Positions 6,246 to 14,579 of a stretch of 44,048 nucleotides of DNA are shown piece after piece. The position numbers and the translations under genes were made by a program. This stretch comes from an uncultured Clostridium sp. (GTDB lineage Bacteria; Bacillota; Clostridia; Lachnospirales; Lachnospiraceae). Position 1 is the stretch's first letter. Each line of letters starts with the position of its first letter. The notes below the pieces were generated by a model. That model ran no database searches, was not told where the DNA came from, and worked only from the letters and a program-made list of their open reading frames with translations. The stretch lies in assembly GCA_937885015.1 (NCBI GenBank), contig CALAAS010000020.1:1-44048 (forward strand). Reading direction: 5' to 3'.

Positions 6246-7595
6246 TTATCGCTTGTTGCTGCGTCTCCAGATATGCATTTTTTCGGCCTCCTGAATCAGC
6301 TCATCCCGGAACTGGGGATGTGCAATGGAGATGATGGCTTCAGCACGCTGCCAGGTGTTGAGACCCTTTAAGTTAACCTTGCCGTACTCAGTTACCAGGA
6401 AGTGAGTATTGGCCCGGGTGTCGGTTACGATAGAACCTGGGTGAAGAGTCGGGAGAATTCTGGATTTCAGTTCTCCATCTTTGGTTTTGAAGGTGGAAGA
6501 GCAGCAGATAAAGCTCTTGCCGCCTTTGGACAGGTAGGCGCCCATTACGAAGTCCAGCTGTCCGCCGGCACCGCTGATGTGTTTGATTCCGGAGGACTCA
6601 GAGCTTACCTGGCCAAAGAGGTCGATATCCACAGCATTATTGATGGACATGAAGTTATCCAGCTGAGCAACAACGCGGGCGTCATTAGTGTAGCTGGTAG
6701 GTGCACTCATGCAGGCTGGATTATTGTTTAAGTAGTCATAGAGCTTTTTGGTGCCGGCACCAAAGCCGTATACCTGGCGGCCCTTGTCAATGCCCTTGTA
6801 GGCACCGGTAATTTTGCCGGCATTTGCAATGTCAACAAATGCATCTACATACATTTCCGTGTGAACACCCAGATCCTTCAGGTCGGATTTTGCGATGAGA
6901 GATCCGACAGCGTTGGGCATGCCGCCGATTCCCAGCTGCAGACAGGCACCGTTGGGGATTTCCTCCACGATGAGTTTGGCAACAGTTTCATCCACTTCCG
7001 TGGGAGCACCGGCTGCGCCCATCTCTGCGATGGAGGGATTGTCACCTTCTACGATCATATCAACCTGGGAAATGTGTACCCCTTCCTCAAAACCGCCCAG
7101 ACATACCGGCATGTTTTCGTTGACCTCTACAATGACAACCTTGGAAGTCTCGCAGATGGCTGCCAGATGAGAGGCGTTGGGTCCGAAGTTGAAGTAGCCG
7201 TGTTCGTCCATGGGAGCAACCTGGAAGATTGCCACGTCGTTGCGGTTTTCTTCAGAGAAGTCGCGGTAGAATCTGGGCAGCTCTGAGTAGCGCATGGGAC
7301 TGTAGAAGGCAAAGCCTTGGGCGATGGCTTTTCTCTCAATGCCGCTCATATGCCAGGAGTTCCATGTAAAATGGTCGGCAGGATTTTCAATCTTGAAGAT
7401 CTCCGGAACCCACATCAGAATACCACCGCGGAAATTTACATTGTAAAGTTCAGGCATTCTTTTTGCCAGCGCCTTGTCTACAGCAACCGGGGTGCCGGTG
7501 GTCCAGGCATAATCCACCCAGTCGCCGGATTTGACAACAGAAGCAGCTGTTTCTGCAGAAACCAGCTTTTCTGCGTACAATTTCTTATAATCCAT
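6246..7595 (-). CDS. but: Butyryl-CoA:acetate CoA-transferase
   Basis: Final step of butyrate formation: moves CoA from butyryl-CoA to acetate, giving butyrate and acetyl-CoA. The 449-residue protein has the signature ADHFTWNSWHM (73-83) that is typical of gut But enzymes. It also has the CoA-transferase glycine motif LGIGGMPNAVGS (221-232) and a Glu in LGVHTEMYVD (E247), the position of the catalytic glutamate in the related 4-hydroxybutyrate CoA-transferase. The C terminus AEKMHIWRRSNKR also fits. The ATG at 7595 is preferred because AAGGTG lies 6 bases upstream; a GTG nine bases earlier overlaps that site. It is divergent from the thl operon and has its own consensus promoter. A 4-hydroxybutyrate-preferring enzyme is the main alternative. 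Confidence 0.93.
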   Translation of the reverse strand: MDYKKLYAEKLVSAETAASVVKSGDWVDYAWTTGTPVAVDKALAKRMPELYNVNFRGGILMWVPEIFKIENPADHFTWNSWHMSGIERKAIAQGFAFYSPMRYSELPRFYRDFSEENRNDVAIFQVAPMDEHGYFNFGPNASHLAAICETSKVVIVEVNENMPVCLGGFEEGVHISQVDMIVEGDNPSIAEMGAAGAPTEVDETVAKLIVEEIPNGACLQLGIGGMPNAVGSLIAKSDLKDLGVHTEMYVDAFVDIANAGKITGAYKGIDKGRQVYGFGAGTKKLYDYLNNNPACMSAPTSYTNDARVVAQLDNFMSINNAVDIDLFGQVSSESSGIKHISGAGGQLDFVMGAYLSKGGKSFICCSSTFKTKDGELKSRILPTLHPGSIVTDTRANTHFLVTEYGKVNLKGLNTWQRAEAIISIAHPQFRDELIQEAEKMHIWRRSNKR

Positions 7596-7658
7596 TTTGT
7601 TCACCTTATCCTTTTTCTTTTTTAATATAAATTGGAGTAATTGATTTTGGATGGTTTA

Positions 7659-7687
7659 AGTGTAGCATTTCGGATATTTCTTGTCAA
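7659..7687 (-). promoter_or_regulatory. Promoter of but
   Basis: On the minus strand: TTGACA (plus coordinates 7682-7687), a 17-base spacer and TACACT (7659-7664). It lies 64 bases upstream of the start codon. Confidence 0.85.
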
Positions 7688-7800
7688 CGGATGAGGGGGG
7701 ACAGCCTGCAAAAACAGTGCGGAAAAGGGGCTGATTTGGAACGAGTATTCATTTTTTTGAAACAGTGTTATAAAGGGATACAAATAACGGAATTGATACA

Positions 7801-7818
7801 TTGTTTATAAATTCACAA
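7801..7818. promoter_or_regulatory. Candidate Rex (NADH/NAD sensor) operator
   Basis: TTGTTTATAAATTCACAA resembles the Rex palindrome TTGTGAA-N4-TTCACAA. The right half-site is exact and the left keeps TTGT. It lies between the divergent but and thl promoters. Rex control of butyrate genes is known in clostridia, but the site overlaps neither promoter core, so it is only a candidate. Confidence 0.4.
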
Positions 7819-7985
7819 AGTTGGAACAAAGTTGGTTAAATTGATGGGCGGACGTCGTGGATCGACGAAAATCAGGAAAGCAAATTGTGCATATTATATA
7901 AAAATGCAAAAATGATGTTAAATATCCTGTCTATAAGAGGCAAAAAAAGAGAATCTAAAATCTTTATAAATCTATTGATAATTAT

Positions 7986-8014
7986 TTGACAGGAGCAGAC
8001 AAGAGTGTTAAGAT
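7986..8014 (+). promoter_or_regulatory. Promoter of the thl-crt-hbd-bcd-etfBA operon
   Basis: TTGACA (7986-7991), a 17-base spacer and TAAGAT (8009-8014). The predicted leader is about 70 bases up to the thl ATG. Confidence 0.85.
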
Positions 8015-8091
8015 AGAGTTACACTATCAAACTATATTCACTATGCAGTTGTTTTATTTACGTGGTAGATCATTTTCAAGGAGGAAACAAA

Positions 8092-9276
8092 ATGTCTAGA
8101 AAAGTCGTAATAGCAAGTGCATGCCGTACCGCTATCGGAACCATGGGCGGCCAGCTCAGCACCGTACCGGCAGTTGAGTTGGGATCCATCGTGATCAAAG
8201 AGGCCCTGAAGAGAGCGGGTGTTGCTCCGGAGCAGGTAGATCAGGTATACATGGGTTGCGTAATCCAGGCTGGCCTTGGCCAGAACGTAGCACGTCAGAT
8301 GTCCATCAAAGCAGGACTCCCGATCGAAGTACCGGCAGTAACCCAGAACGTTGTCTGCGGTTCCGGTTTACACTGCGTAAATGCAGCCGCTGAGATGATT
8401 CTGGCTGGCGATGCAGATATCGTAGTAGCGGGTGGTGCGGAGAACATGTCTATGGCTCCGTATGCGCTGATGAAAGCTCGTTTCGGCTATCGTATGAACA
8501 ACTCTACATTGGTTGACACCATGGTAAATGATGCTCTGTGGGATGCATTCAACGGCTACCATATGGGTATTACCGCAGAGAACATCTGCGATCAGTGGGG
8601 ACTTACCAGAGAAGAACTGGACGAGTTTGCTGCAGCCAGCCAGGCAAAAGCCTGTGCAGCACGCGAGAAAGGTGTATTCAAGGATGAGATCGTTCCCGTT
8701 GAAGTAAAGAAGAAAAAAGAAACCGTTATCGTTGACACGGATGAAGGTCCGCGTCCGGGCTCCACAGTAGAAGTACTGGCGAAGCTTCGTCCGGCGTTCA
8801 AACCAGACGGCGGAAAGGTAACAGCAGGCAACTCTTCAGGTATCAATGACGGTGCAGCAGCCGTAGTTGTTATGAGTGAAGAGAAGGCAAAAGAACTGGG
8901 CATTAAACCGATGGCTACATGGGTAGCTGGCGGTCTGGGCGGCGTAGATCCCAGCATTATGGGTATCGGTCCGGTTGCAGCAACCAAGAAAGTTCTGAAA
9001 AAGACAGGCTGGAAGGTTGAGGACTTTGACCTGATCGAGGCAAACGAGGCGTTTGCTGCGCAGTCGATCGCAGTGGCCCGCGATTTAGGCTTCAACAAAG
9101 ACATTCTGAATGTAAACGGCGGTGCTATCGCACTCGGTCATCCGGTAGGAGCATCCGGCTGCCGTATTCTTACTACTCTGTTATATGAGATGCAGAAACG
9201 CGATGCGAAGAAGGGTCTTGCAACTCTGTGTATCGGCGGCGGCATGGGCTGCGCGACGATCGTAGAGAGAGACTAA
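8092..9276 (+). CDS. thl: Acetyl-CoA acetyltransferase (thiolase)
   Basis: Condenses two acetyl-CoA to acetoacetyl-CoA, the entry to butyrate synthesis. The 394-residue protein has the acyl-accepting C89 (VVCGSGLHC), NEAFAAQ, H350 (GHPVGASG) and the second active-site C380 (CIGGGMGC). This is the complete biosynthetic thiolase set. The start at 8092 follows the strong site AAGGAGG; a GTG at 8062 is unlikely. It is the first gene of a six-gene operon in reaction order. Codon choice is strongly biased (CGT, GGT, GTA), as expected for a highly expressed gene. Confidence 0.97.
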   Translation: MSRKVVIASACRTAIGTMGGQLSTVPAVELGSIVIKEALKRAGVAPEQVDQVYMGCVIQAGLGQNVARQMSIKAGLPIEVPAVTQNVVCGSGLHCVNAAAEMILAGDADIVVAGGAENMSMAPYALMKARFGYRMNNSTLVDTMVNDALWDAFNGYHMGITAENICDQWGLTREELDEFAAASQAKACAAREKGVFKDEIVPVEVKKKKETVIVDTDEGPRPGSTVEVLAKLRPAFKPDGGKVTAGNSSGINDGAAAVVVMSEEKAKELGIKPMATWVAGGLGGVDPSIMGIGPVAATKKVLKKTGWKVEDFDLIEANEAFAAQSIAVARDLGFNKDILNVNGGAIALGHPVGASGCRILTTLLYEMQKRDAKKGLATLCIGGGMGCATIVERD

Positions 9277-9286
9277 TCATTCGGAT

Positions 9287-9341
9287 CAGAACCGGAGTTT
9301 GTGGGGCATATGTCCCCACGCTCCGGCTGTTTCTGGTTCTG
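9287..9341 (+). other. Intercistronic hairpin between thl and crt
   Basis: A nested stem: CAGAACC/GGTTCTG outside, CCGGAG/CTCCGG in the middle and GTGGGG/CCCCAC (9301-9306, 9314-9319) inside. No T run follows. It may protect the thl mRNA end or set a processing point, lowering downstream expression relative to thl. Confidence 0.6.
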
Positions 9342-9361
9342 TAAAAGAGTTTGAGGAGGAG

Positions 9362-10144
9362 ATGGAAGTGGGTTTTGTAGACTACGAGGTGGATGGGCAC
9401 GTCGGGATTATGACAATTAACCGTCCGAAGGCACTGAACGCATTAAATGAAGAGGTGTTGAAGGACATTGAGGCTGCGTTTGATGCAGTGGATCTTTCTG
9501 AAATTCGTGCCGTGATTATTACCGGTGCAGGAGAGAAATCGTTTGTGGCCGGAGCAGATATTGCGGCTATGAGCACCATGACAAAAGAAGAAGCAGAGCA
9601 TTTTGGCAAGTTTGGAAATGATATTTTCCGCAAGATCGAGACCTTCCCGGTTCCGGTGATTGCGGCGGTCAATGGATTTGCATTGGGCGGTGGTAATGAG
9701 CTTGCCATGAGCTGCGATATTCGAATTTGTGCAGACAACGCAATGTTCGGCCAGCCTGAAGTTGGTCTTGGCATCACACCGGGATTTGGCGGAACGCAGA
9801 GACTTGCCCGCCTGATCGGACCGGGCAAGGCAAAGGAAATGGTATATGCCGGACGCAACATTAAGGCAGATGAAGCTTACCGGGTAGGACTTGTCAATGC
9901 AGTCTATACCCAGGAAGAATTGATGCCGGCGGCGAAAAAGTTGGCAGGTTCTATCGCCAAAAACGCGCCGATTGCAGTGAGAAACAGCAAAAAAGCGATC
10001 AACGACGGGATGCAGACCGATATGGATGCCGCTATCGTAATCGAGGAGAAGCTGTTTGCCGGTTGTTTCGAGACCGATGATCAGAGAGACGGAATGACTG
10101 CTTTCCTGGAAAAACGGAAAGTGGAGAAATTTAATAATCGATAA
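9362..10144 (+). CDS. crt: 3-hydroxybutyryl-CoA dehydratase (crotonase)
   Basis: Removes water from 3-hydroxybutyryl-CoA to form crotonyl-CoA. The protein of about 260 residues has the crotonase oxyanion-hole segments AGADIAAM (63-70) and NGFALGGGNELAM (104-116). The two catalytic glutamates are E113 and E133 (FGQPEVGLGITPGFGG). The ATG at 9362 lies only 2 bases after the GGAGG core, so translation may instead begin at the GTG at 9368, which has better spacing. Third enzyme of the route, second gene of the operon. Confidence 0.95.
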   Translation: MEVGFVDYEVDGHVGIMTINRPKALNALNEEVLKDIEAAFDAVDLSEIRAVIITGAGEKSFVAGADIAAMSTMTKEEAEHFGKFGNDIFRKIETFPVPVIAAVNGFALGGGNELAMSCDIRICADNAMFGQPEVGLGITPGFGGTQRLARLIGPGKAKEMVYAGRNIKADEAYRVGLVNAVYTQEELMPAAKKLAGSIAKNAPIAVRNSKKAINDGMQTDMDAAIVIEEKLFAGCFETDDQRDGMTAFLEKRKVEKFNNR

Positions 10145-10233
10145 ACCAGGGCCGAAGGCGTCTTCGGCTTATCAGAGTGTTGAAAATTCAGAATGTTAAA
10201 ATTTCAGAATTGTTGAAAATCAGGAGGACTGAC

Positions 10234-11070
10234 ATGAGAGTAGGAATTATCGGAGCAGGAACCATGGGTTCCGGAATCGCTCAGGCTTTTGCACAGGTAG
10301 ATGGATATGAGGTTTGTTTATGTGATATCAACGAAGAGTTCGCAGCCAACGGCAAACTGAGAATTTCCAAAAACTTCGAGAAGAGAGTTGCAAAAGGAAA
10401 GATGGAGAAGGCAACCGCTGACAAGATTCTTTCCAAGATCCATACAGGTACAAAAATTATCTGCAATGACTGTGATCTGGTAGTGGAGGCAGCCGTTGAA
10501 GATATGGACATCAAGAAACAGACGTTCAAAGAGCTCTCCGCAATCTGCAAACCGGAGTGCCTGTTTGCAACAAATACGTCTTCTCTTTCCATTACTGCAA
10601 TTGGTGCAGGTCTGGATCGTCCGGTTATCGGTATGCACTTCTTCAACCCGGCTCCGGCCATGAAGCTGGTTGAGGTTATTGCAGGTCTGAATACACCGGC
10701 TGAGGTTGTAGACAAAGTGAAGGCAATTGCAGAAGAGATCGGTAAGATTCCGGTACAGGTAGAAGAGGCTGCAGGTTTCGTTGTAAACCGTATCCTGATC
10801 CCGATGATCAATGAGGCAATCGGCATTTATGCAGAGAACGAGGCAACCGTAGAGGGCATCGATACCGCTATGAAGCTGGGTGCAAACCATCCGATGGGAC
10901 CGTTGGAACTGGGCGATCTGATTGGTCTGGACGTTGTTCTGGCGATTATGGAGGTTCTGCAGGCAGAGTCCGGCGATCCGAAGTACCGTCCGCATCAGCT
11001 GCTTAGAAAGATGGTTCGTGGCGGTAAGCTTGGCCGCAAGAGTGGCGAGGGCTTCTACAAGTACAACTAA
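10234..11070 (+). CDS. hbd: 3-hydroxybutyryl-CoA dehydrogenase
   Basis: Reduces acetoacetyl-CoA to 3-hydroxybutyryl-CoA with NAD(P)H. The 278-residue protein starts with the Rossmann motif GIIGAGTMGSGIAQ (4-17). The catalytic pair is H135 (GMHFFNPAP) and E147 (LVEVI), and the C-terminal dimer domain ends GRKSGEGFYKYN. The ATG at 10234 follows AGGAGGA; an upstream in-frame ATG at 10177 has no ribosome binding site. The preceding 89-base gap holds a GCCGAAG/CTTCGGC hairpin and a small repeated AAAATTCAG motif without a T run. Confidence 0.97.
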   Translation: MRVGIIGAGTMGSGIAQAFAQVDGYEVCLCDINEEFAANGKLRISKNFEKRVAKGKMEKATADKILSKIHTGTKIICNDCDLVVEAAVEDMDIKKQTFKELSAICKPECLFATNTSSLSITAIGAGLDRPVIGMHFFNPAPAMKLVEVIAGLNTPAEVVDKVKAIAEEIGKIPVQVEEAAGFVVNRILIPMINEAIGIYAENEATVEGIDTAMKLGANHPMGPLELGDLIGLDVVLAIMEVLQAESGDPKYRPHQLLRKMVRGGKLGRKSGEGFYKYN

Positions 11071-11114
11071 TCCGGCAGGGCCGATGAGGCTGTACGTTTT
11101 TTAAGAACCGCATC

Positions 11115-11140
11115 AGGCGGCTCTTTTATGGGCCGCCTTT
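11115..11140 (+). other. Weak terminator-like hairpin between hbd and bcd
   Basis: AGGCGGC (11115-11121) pairs with GCCGCCT (11132-11138), followed by only two further T bases. It could attenuate or stabilise the transcript within the operon. Confidence 0.45.
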
Positions 11141-11175
11141 GAGCGTATATAAGAAAATGATGGAGGAATAGACAC

Positions 11176-12330
11176 ATGGATTTTACATTAAGTAAAGAGC
11201 ATGAGATGGCGAGACAGTTATTCCATGACTTCGCCGAAAAAGAGGTAAAACCTTTGGCACAGGAAGTGGATGAGACAGAGCACTTCCCGGCAGACACCGT
11301 TGCAAAGATGCAGAAGCTTGGCTTCATGGGTATTCCGGTGCCGAAGGAGTACGGTGGACAGGGCTGTGATCCGCTGACATATGCGATGTGCGTTGAGGAG
11401 CTTTCCAAAGTTTGTGGAACAACCGGCGTTATCGTATCTGCCCACACATCTCTGTGCTGCGATCCGATCCAGACATTTGGTACGGAAGAGCAGAAACAGA
11501 AATACCTGGTTCCGCTGGCAAAAGGTGAGAAACTGGGTGCTTTCGGTCTGACCGAGCCGGGTGCAGGTACAGATGCACAGGGTCAGCAGACCAAGGCAGT
11601 ATTAGACGGTGATGAGTGGGTTCTCAACGGATCCAAGATCTTTATCACAAATGGTAAAGAGGCTGACGTGTACGTTATCATCGCAGTAACCGGAACAAAG
11701 GAAGATGCCAAGGGAAGAAAGAAAAAAGAAATCTCTGCATTCATCGTAGAGAAAGGAACCCCGGGCTTTACCTTTGGTACGAAGGAGAAGAAGATGGGTA
11801 TCCGCGGATCTGCTACCTATGAGCTGATCTTTACGGACTGTAGAATTCCGAAGGAGAACCTTCTGGGACAGCAGGGCAAGGGATTCAATATTGCCATGCA
11901 TACTCTGGATGGCGGCCGTATCGGTATCGCAGCTCAGGCACTTGGTCTGGCTGAGGGCGCTCTGGAGAGAACCATCGACTATGTAAAGGAAAGAAAACAG
12001 TTTGGACGTACTCTGGGACAGTTCCAGAATACACAGTTCCAGCTTGCAGATATGGCAACAAAGGTAAAAGCAGCTCAGCTCCTTGTTTACAGAGCAGCTA
12101 TGGCAAAGAAGACACAGAAAAACTACTCGGTAGAGGCAGCTATGGCAAAACTGTGTGCAGCAGAGGTTGCTATGGAAGTAACGACGAAGGCTGTACAGCT
12201 TCACGGCGGTTACGGCTACACGAGAGAGTATGATGTAGAGCGTATGATGCGTGATGCAAAGATCACAGAGATCTACGAGGGAACTTCCGAGGTTCAGAGA
12301 ATGGTTATCTCCAGCGCTCTGTTAAAATAA
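11176..12330 (+). CDS. bcd: Butyryl-CoA dehydrogenase
   Basis: FAD enzyme that reduces crotonyl-CoA to butyryl-CoA; in clostridia it works with EtfAB as an electron-bifurcating complex that also reduces ferredoxin. The 384-residue protein is a typical short-chain acyl-CoA dehydrogenase, with FGLTEPGAGTDA and a substrate and FAD region KIFITNG. The catalytic base is E368 (YEGTSEVQR), aligned with the known Glu of clostridial-type Bcd. A GGAGG site lies 10 bases before the ATG. It sits directly before etfB-etfA, which supports the bifurcating role. Confidence 0.97.
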   Translation: MDFTLSKEHEMARQLFHDFAEKEVKPLAQEVDETEHFPADTVAKMQKLGFMGIPVPKEYGGQGCDPLTYAMCVEELSKVCGTTGVIVSAHTSLCCDPIQTFGTEEQKQKYLVPLAKGEKLGAFGLTEPGAGTDAQGQQTKAVLDGDEWVLNGSKIFITNGKEADVYVIIAVTGTKEDAKGRKKKEISAFIVEKGTPGFTFGTKEKKMGIRGSATYELIFTDCRIPKENLLGQQGKGFNIAMHTLDGGRIGIAAQALGLAEGALERTIDYVKERKQFGRTLGQFQNTQFQLADMATKVKAAQLLVYRAAMAKKTQKNYSVEAAMAKLCAAEVAMEVTTKAVQLHGGYGYTREYDVERMMRDAKITEIYEGTSEVQRMVISSALLK

Positions 12331-12409
12331 TCGGTTCCCCGGCTGAACGCAGAACTGTGAGGACTCTATTTCAGTAGAGAAAAAAGAAAAAATAAGGAGT
12401 GAAAATACC

Positions 12410-13201
12410 GTGAAAATAGTAGTTTGTATTAAACAGGTTCCGGATACTAAAGGCGGAGTTAAATTTAATCCGGACGGTACTCTTGACAGAAGTGCAATGC
12501 TTGCTATCATGAACCCGGATGACAAGGCTGGTCTGGAGGCTGCTCTCCGCTTAAAAGATCAGTATGGTGCAGAGGTTACTGTTGTAACTATGGGTCTTCC
12601 GAAGGCAGAGGATGTTCTTCGTGAAGCGATGGCTATGGGCGCTGATCACGGCGTTCTGGTAACAGATCGTGTTCTGGGTGGCGCTGATACATGGGCAACC
12701 TCCCAGACTCTGGCAGGTGCTCTGCGCAACCTGGATTATGATTTAATCATCACTGGCCGTCAGGCTATCGATGGCGATACGGCTCAGGTAGGTCCGCAGA
12801 TTTCCGAGCATCTTGGCCTTCCGGTTATTAGCTACGCTCAGAAGATCCGTGAGATCAACATGGATGAGAAGTACATCGTTGTAGAGCGTCTGTATGATGA
12901 CAGATATCACGTGTTAAAGGCAAAACTTCCGTGTCTGCTGACTGCGCTGGCAGAGTTAAACGAGCCGCGTTACATGACTCCGGGCGGAATTTTTGATGCT
13001 TACGCAAAAGACATTACGGTTTGGGGCAGAAACGACCTGAAGGACGTTCTGGATTCCAACCTGGGCTTAAAGGGTTCTCCGACTCAGATCGCCAAGGCTT
13101 CCGATAAGGTAAGAAAGGGCAGCGGCGAGAAGGTTGTTCTGGATCCGGCTGGCTCCGCAGACTACATCGTTGGAAAACTGGCAGAGAAACACGTTATCTA
13201 A
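12410..13201 (+). CDS. etfB: Electron transfer flavoprotein, beta subunit
   Basis: Small subunit of the Etf partner of Bcd; in bifurcating Etf it carries the bifurcating FAD and binds NADH. The 263 residues start MKIVVCIKQVPDT, the family hallmark, and include AMGADHGVLVTD and GRQAIDGDTAQVGP. The start codon is GTG, with AAGGAG about 10 bases upstream. The order bcd-etfB-etfA is the usual clostridial order. Confidence 0.97.
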   Translation: MKIVVCIKQVPDTKGGVKFNPDGTLDRSAMLAIMNPDDKAGLEAALRLKDQYGAEVTVVTMGLPKAEDVLREAMAMGADHGVLVTDRVLGGADTWATSQTLAGALRNLDYDLIITGRQAIDGDTAQVGPQISEHLGLPVISYAQKIREINMDEKYIVVERLYDDRYHVLKAKLPCLLTALAELNEPRYMTPGGIFDAYAKDITVWGRNDLKDVLDSNLGLKGSPTQIAKASDKVRKGSGEKVVLDPAGSADYIVGKLAEKHVI

Positions 13202-13229
13202 ATTATATAGAAAAGAGTGGTGAATAAGA

Positions 13230-14282
13230 ATGAACTTAGAAGCATATAAGGGAGTATTTGTCTTTGCACAGCAGGTAGACAATGAAGTTAGCAGTATCGC
13301 ATACGAGCTGATCGGCAAAGGAAAAGAATTAGCAAAAGACTTAGGCGAAGGCGTAACGGCTGTATTAGTTGGTTCTGGCGTGAAGAATCTGGCTGACAAG
13401 CTGGCTGAGTATGGCGCTGATAAGGTAATCGTTGTTGATGATCCGGCCTTAAAAGAGTACCGTACAGAGCCCTATACCCATGCTCTTGCATCTGTAATCG
13501 AGAAATTCAAACCGGAGATCTTCCTGATCGGTGCTACGGCAATCGGCCGTGACCTGGGTCCCCGCGTTTGTGCAAGAATCCACACAGGTCTGACCGCTGA
13601 CTGTACGAAACTGGATATTGGCGATTTCCCGCTGAATCCGGTTCCTGGCAAAGAGACCAAGCACAATCAGCTGCTGATGACCCGTCCTGCATTCGGTGGA
13701 AACACCATCGCAACTATCGCCTGCCCGGAATTCCGTCCGCAGATGGCAACGGTTCGTCCTGGCGTTATGCAGAAGGCTCCGAAGGTAGTTGGCGCCAAGG
13801 CTGTTGTAGAAGAGTTTAATCCTGGATTTGAGGAGAACGATAAGTACGTTGAGATCATGGAGATCGTAAAGGCAGTTTCCAATACGGTTGATATCATGGA
13901 TGCAAAGATCCTGGTATCCGGCGGCCGTGGAATGGGAAGTCCGGAGAACTTCAAGATTCTGGACGAGCTGGCAGAAGCAATCGGCGGAACTGTAAGCTGC
14001 TCCCGTGCTGTTGTAGATGCAGGCTGGAAACCGAAGGATCTGCAGGTTGGTCAGACAGGTAAAACTGTTCGCCCGAACGTATACTTTGCAATCGGTATTT
14101 CCGGAGCTATCCAGCATCTGGCTGGTATGGAGGAGTCCGACATCATCGTTGCAATCAACAAAGATGAGTCCGCTCCGATCTTCGATGTAGCTGACTACGG
14201 CGTAGTAGGCGACCTGAATAAGATTGTTCCGATGCTGACCGAGAAGATTCGTGAAGCAAAGGCTGCTGCAAAGAATCAGTAA
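13230..14282 (+). CDS. etfA: Electron transfer flavoprotein, alpha subunit
   Basis: Large Etf subunit; its C-terminal domain binds the FAD that shuttles electrons to Bcd. The 350-residue protein has an N-terminal alpha/beta domain and the FAD-binding region SGGRGMGSPENF with VGQTGKTVRPNVYFAIGISG. The ribosome binding site is weak (AAGAGTGGTG), so translational coupling to etfB 28 bases upstream is likely. Last gene of the operon, followed by a clear terminator. Confidence 0.97.
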   Translation: MNLEAYKGVFVFAQQVDNEVSSIAYELIGKGKELAKDLGEGVTAVLVGSGVKNLADKLAEYGADKVIVVDDPALKEYRTEPYTHALASVIEKFKPEIFLIGATAIGRDLGPRVCARIHTGLTADCTKLDIGDFPLNPVPGKETKHNQLLMTRPAFGGNTIATIACPEFRPQMATVRPGVMQKAPKVVGAKAVVEEFNPGFEENDKYVEIMEIVKAVSNTVDIMDAKILVSGGRGMGSPENFKILDELAEAIGGTVSCSRAVVDAGWKPKDLQVGQTGKTVRPNVYFAIGISGAIQHLAGMEESDIIVAINKDESAPIFDVADYGVVGDLNKIVPMLTEKIREAKAAAKNQ

Positions 14283-14324
14283 ATTTATAGTATAGCTGAA
14301 ATTCGATCATTAATATAAAAAAGG

Positions 14325-14357
14325 CCTCTCTGTCTATTCGGGCAGAGAGGTTTTTTT
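14325..14357 (+). terminator. Terminator of the butyrate operon
   Basis: Stem CCTCTCTG (14325-14332) / CAGAGAGG (14343-14350) followed by seven T. The T run is also the start of the dispersed repeat copy A hairpin. Confidence 0.92.
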
Positions 14358-14487
14358 ATCGCATAGGAAGTTGCTTCCTATGCGATAAAAAATGCTCCGC
14401 GAGGGTCGCCATGCGACGGAGAGGGATTTTGCCTCAGAAGCGATCAGCCGCAGGCAAAGAAGCTCGCGGACTAGTTTCTTTCTTATC
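14352..14487 (+). repeat. Dispersed structured repeat, copy A
   Basis: Three successive hairpins. Hairpin 1 is a 19-bp perfect stem (14352-14370 / 14374-14392, loop TTG). Hairpin 2 is CTCCG/CGGAG enclosing TCGC-CAT-GCGA (14395-14421). Hairpin 3 is TTTGCCT/AGGCAAA (14428-14434 / 14452-14458). A degraded GAAGCTCGCGG..TTTCTTTCTT tail corresponds to the terminator of copy B. Much of the sequence is shared with copy B, with compensatory changes in the stems. It is probably non-coding. Confidence 0.8.
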
Positions 14488-14509
14488 TGTGTCAGGGCAG
14501 AGTCAGTAC

Positions 14510-14538
14510 TTGCGAAATCAAAAGGGTCAGGATATAAT
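14510..14538 (+). promoter_or_regulatory. Promoter of the MBOAT gene
   Basis: TTGCGA (14510-14515), a 17-base spacer and TATAAT (14533-14538), 41 bases before the start codon and downstream of repeat copy A. Confidence 0.7.
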
Positions 14539-14579
14539 GTCTGTGAGAGTAGGAATCACTCAAGAGGATGGTGTAAACA

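Noticed and set aside
6246..7595. Calling the CoA-transferase a 4-hydroxybutyrate CoA-transferase
   Set aside because: The ADHFTWNSWHM signature and the linkage to the butyrate operon favour butyryl-CoA:acetate CoA-transferase; the alternative is kept only as a note.
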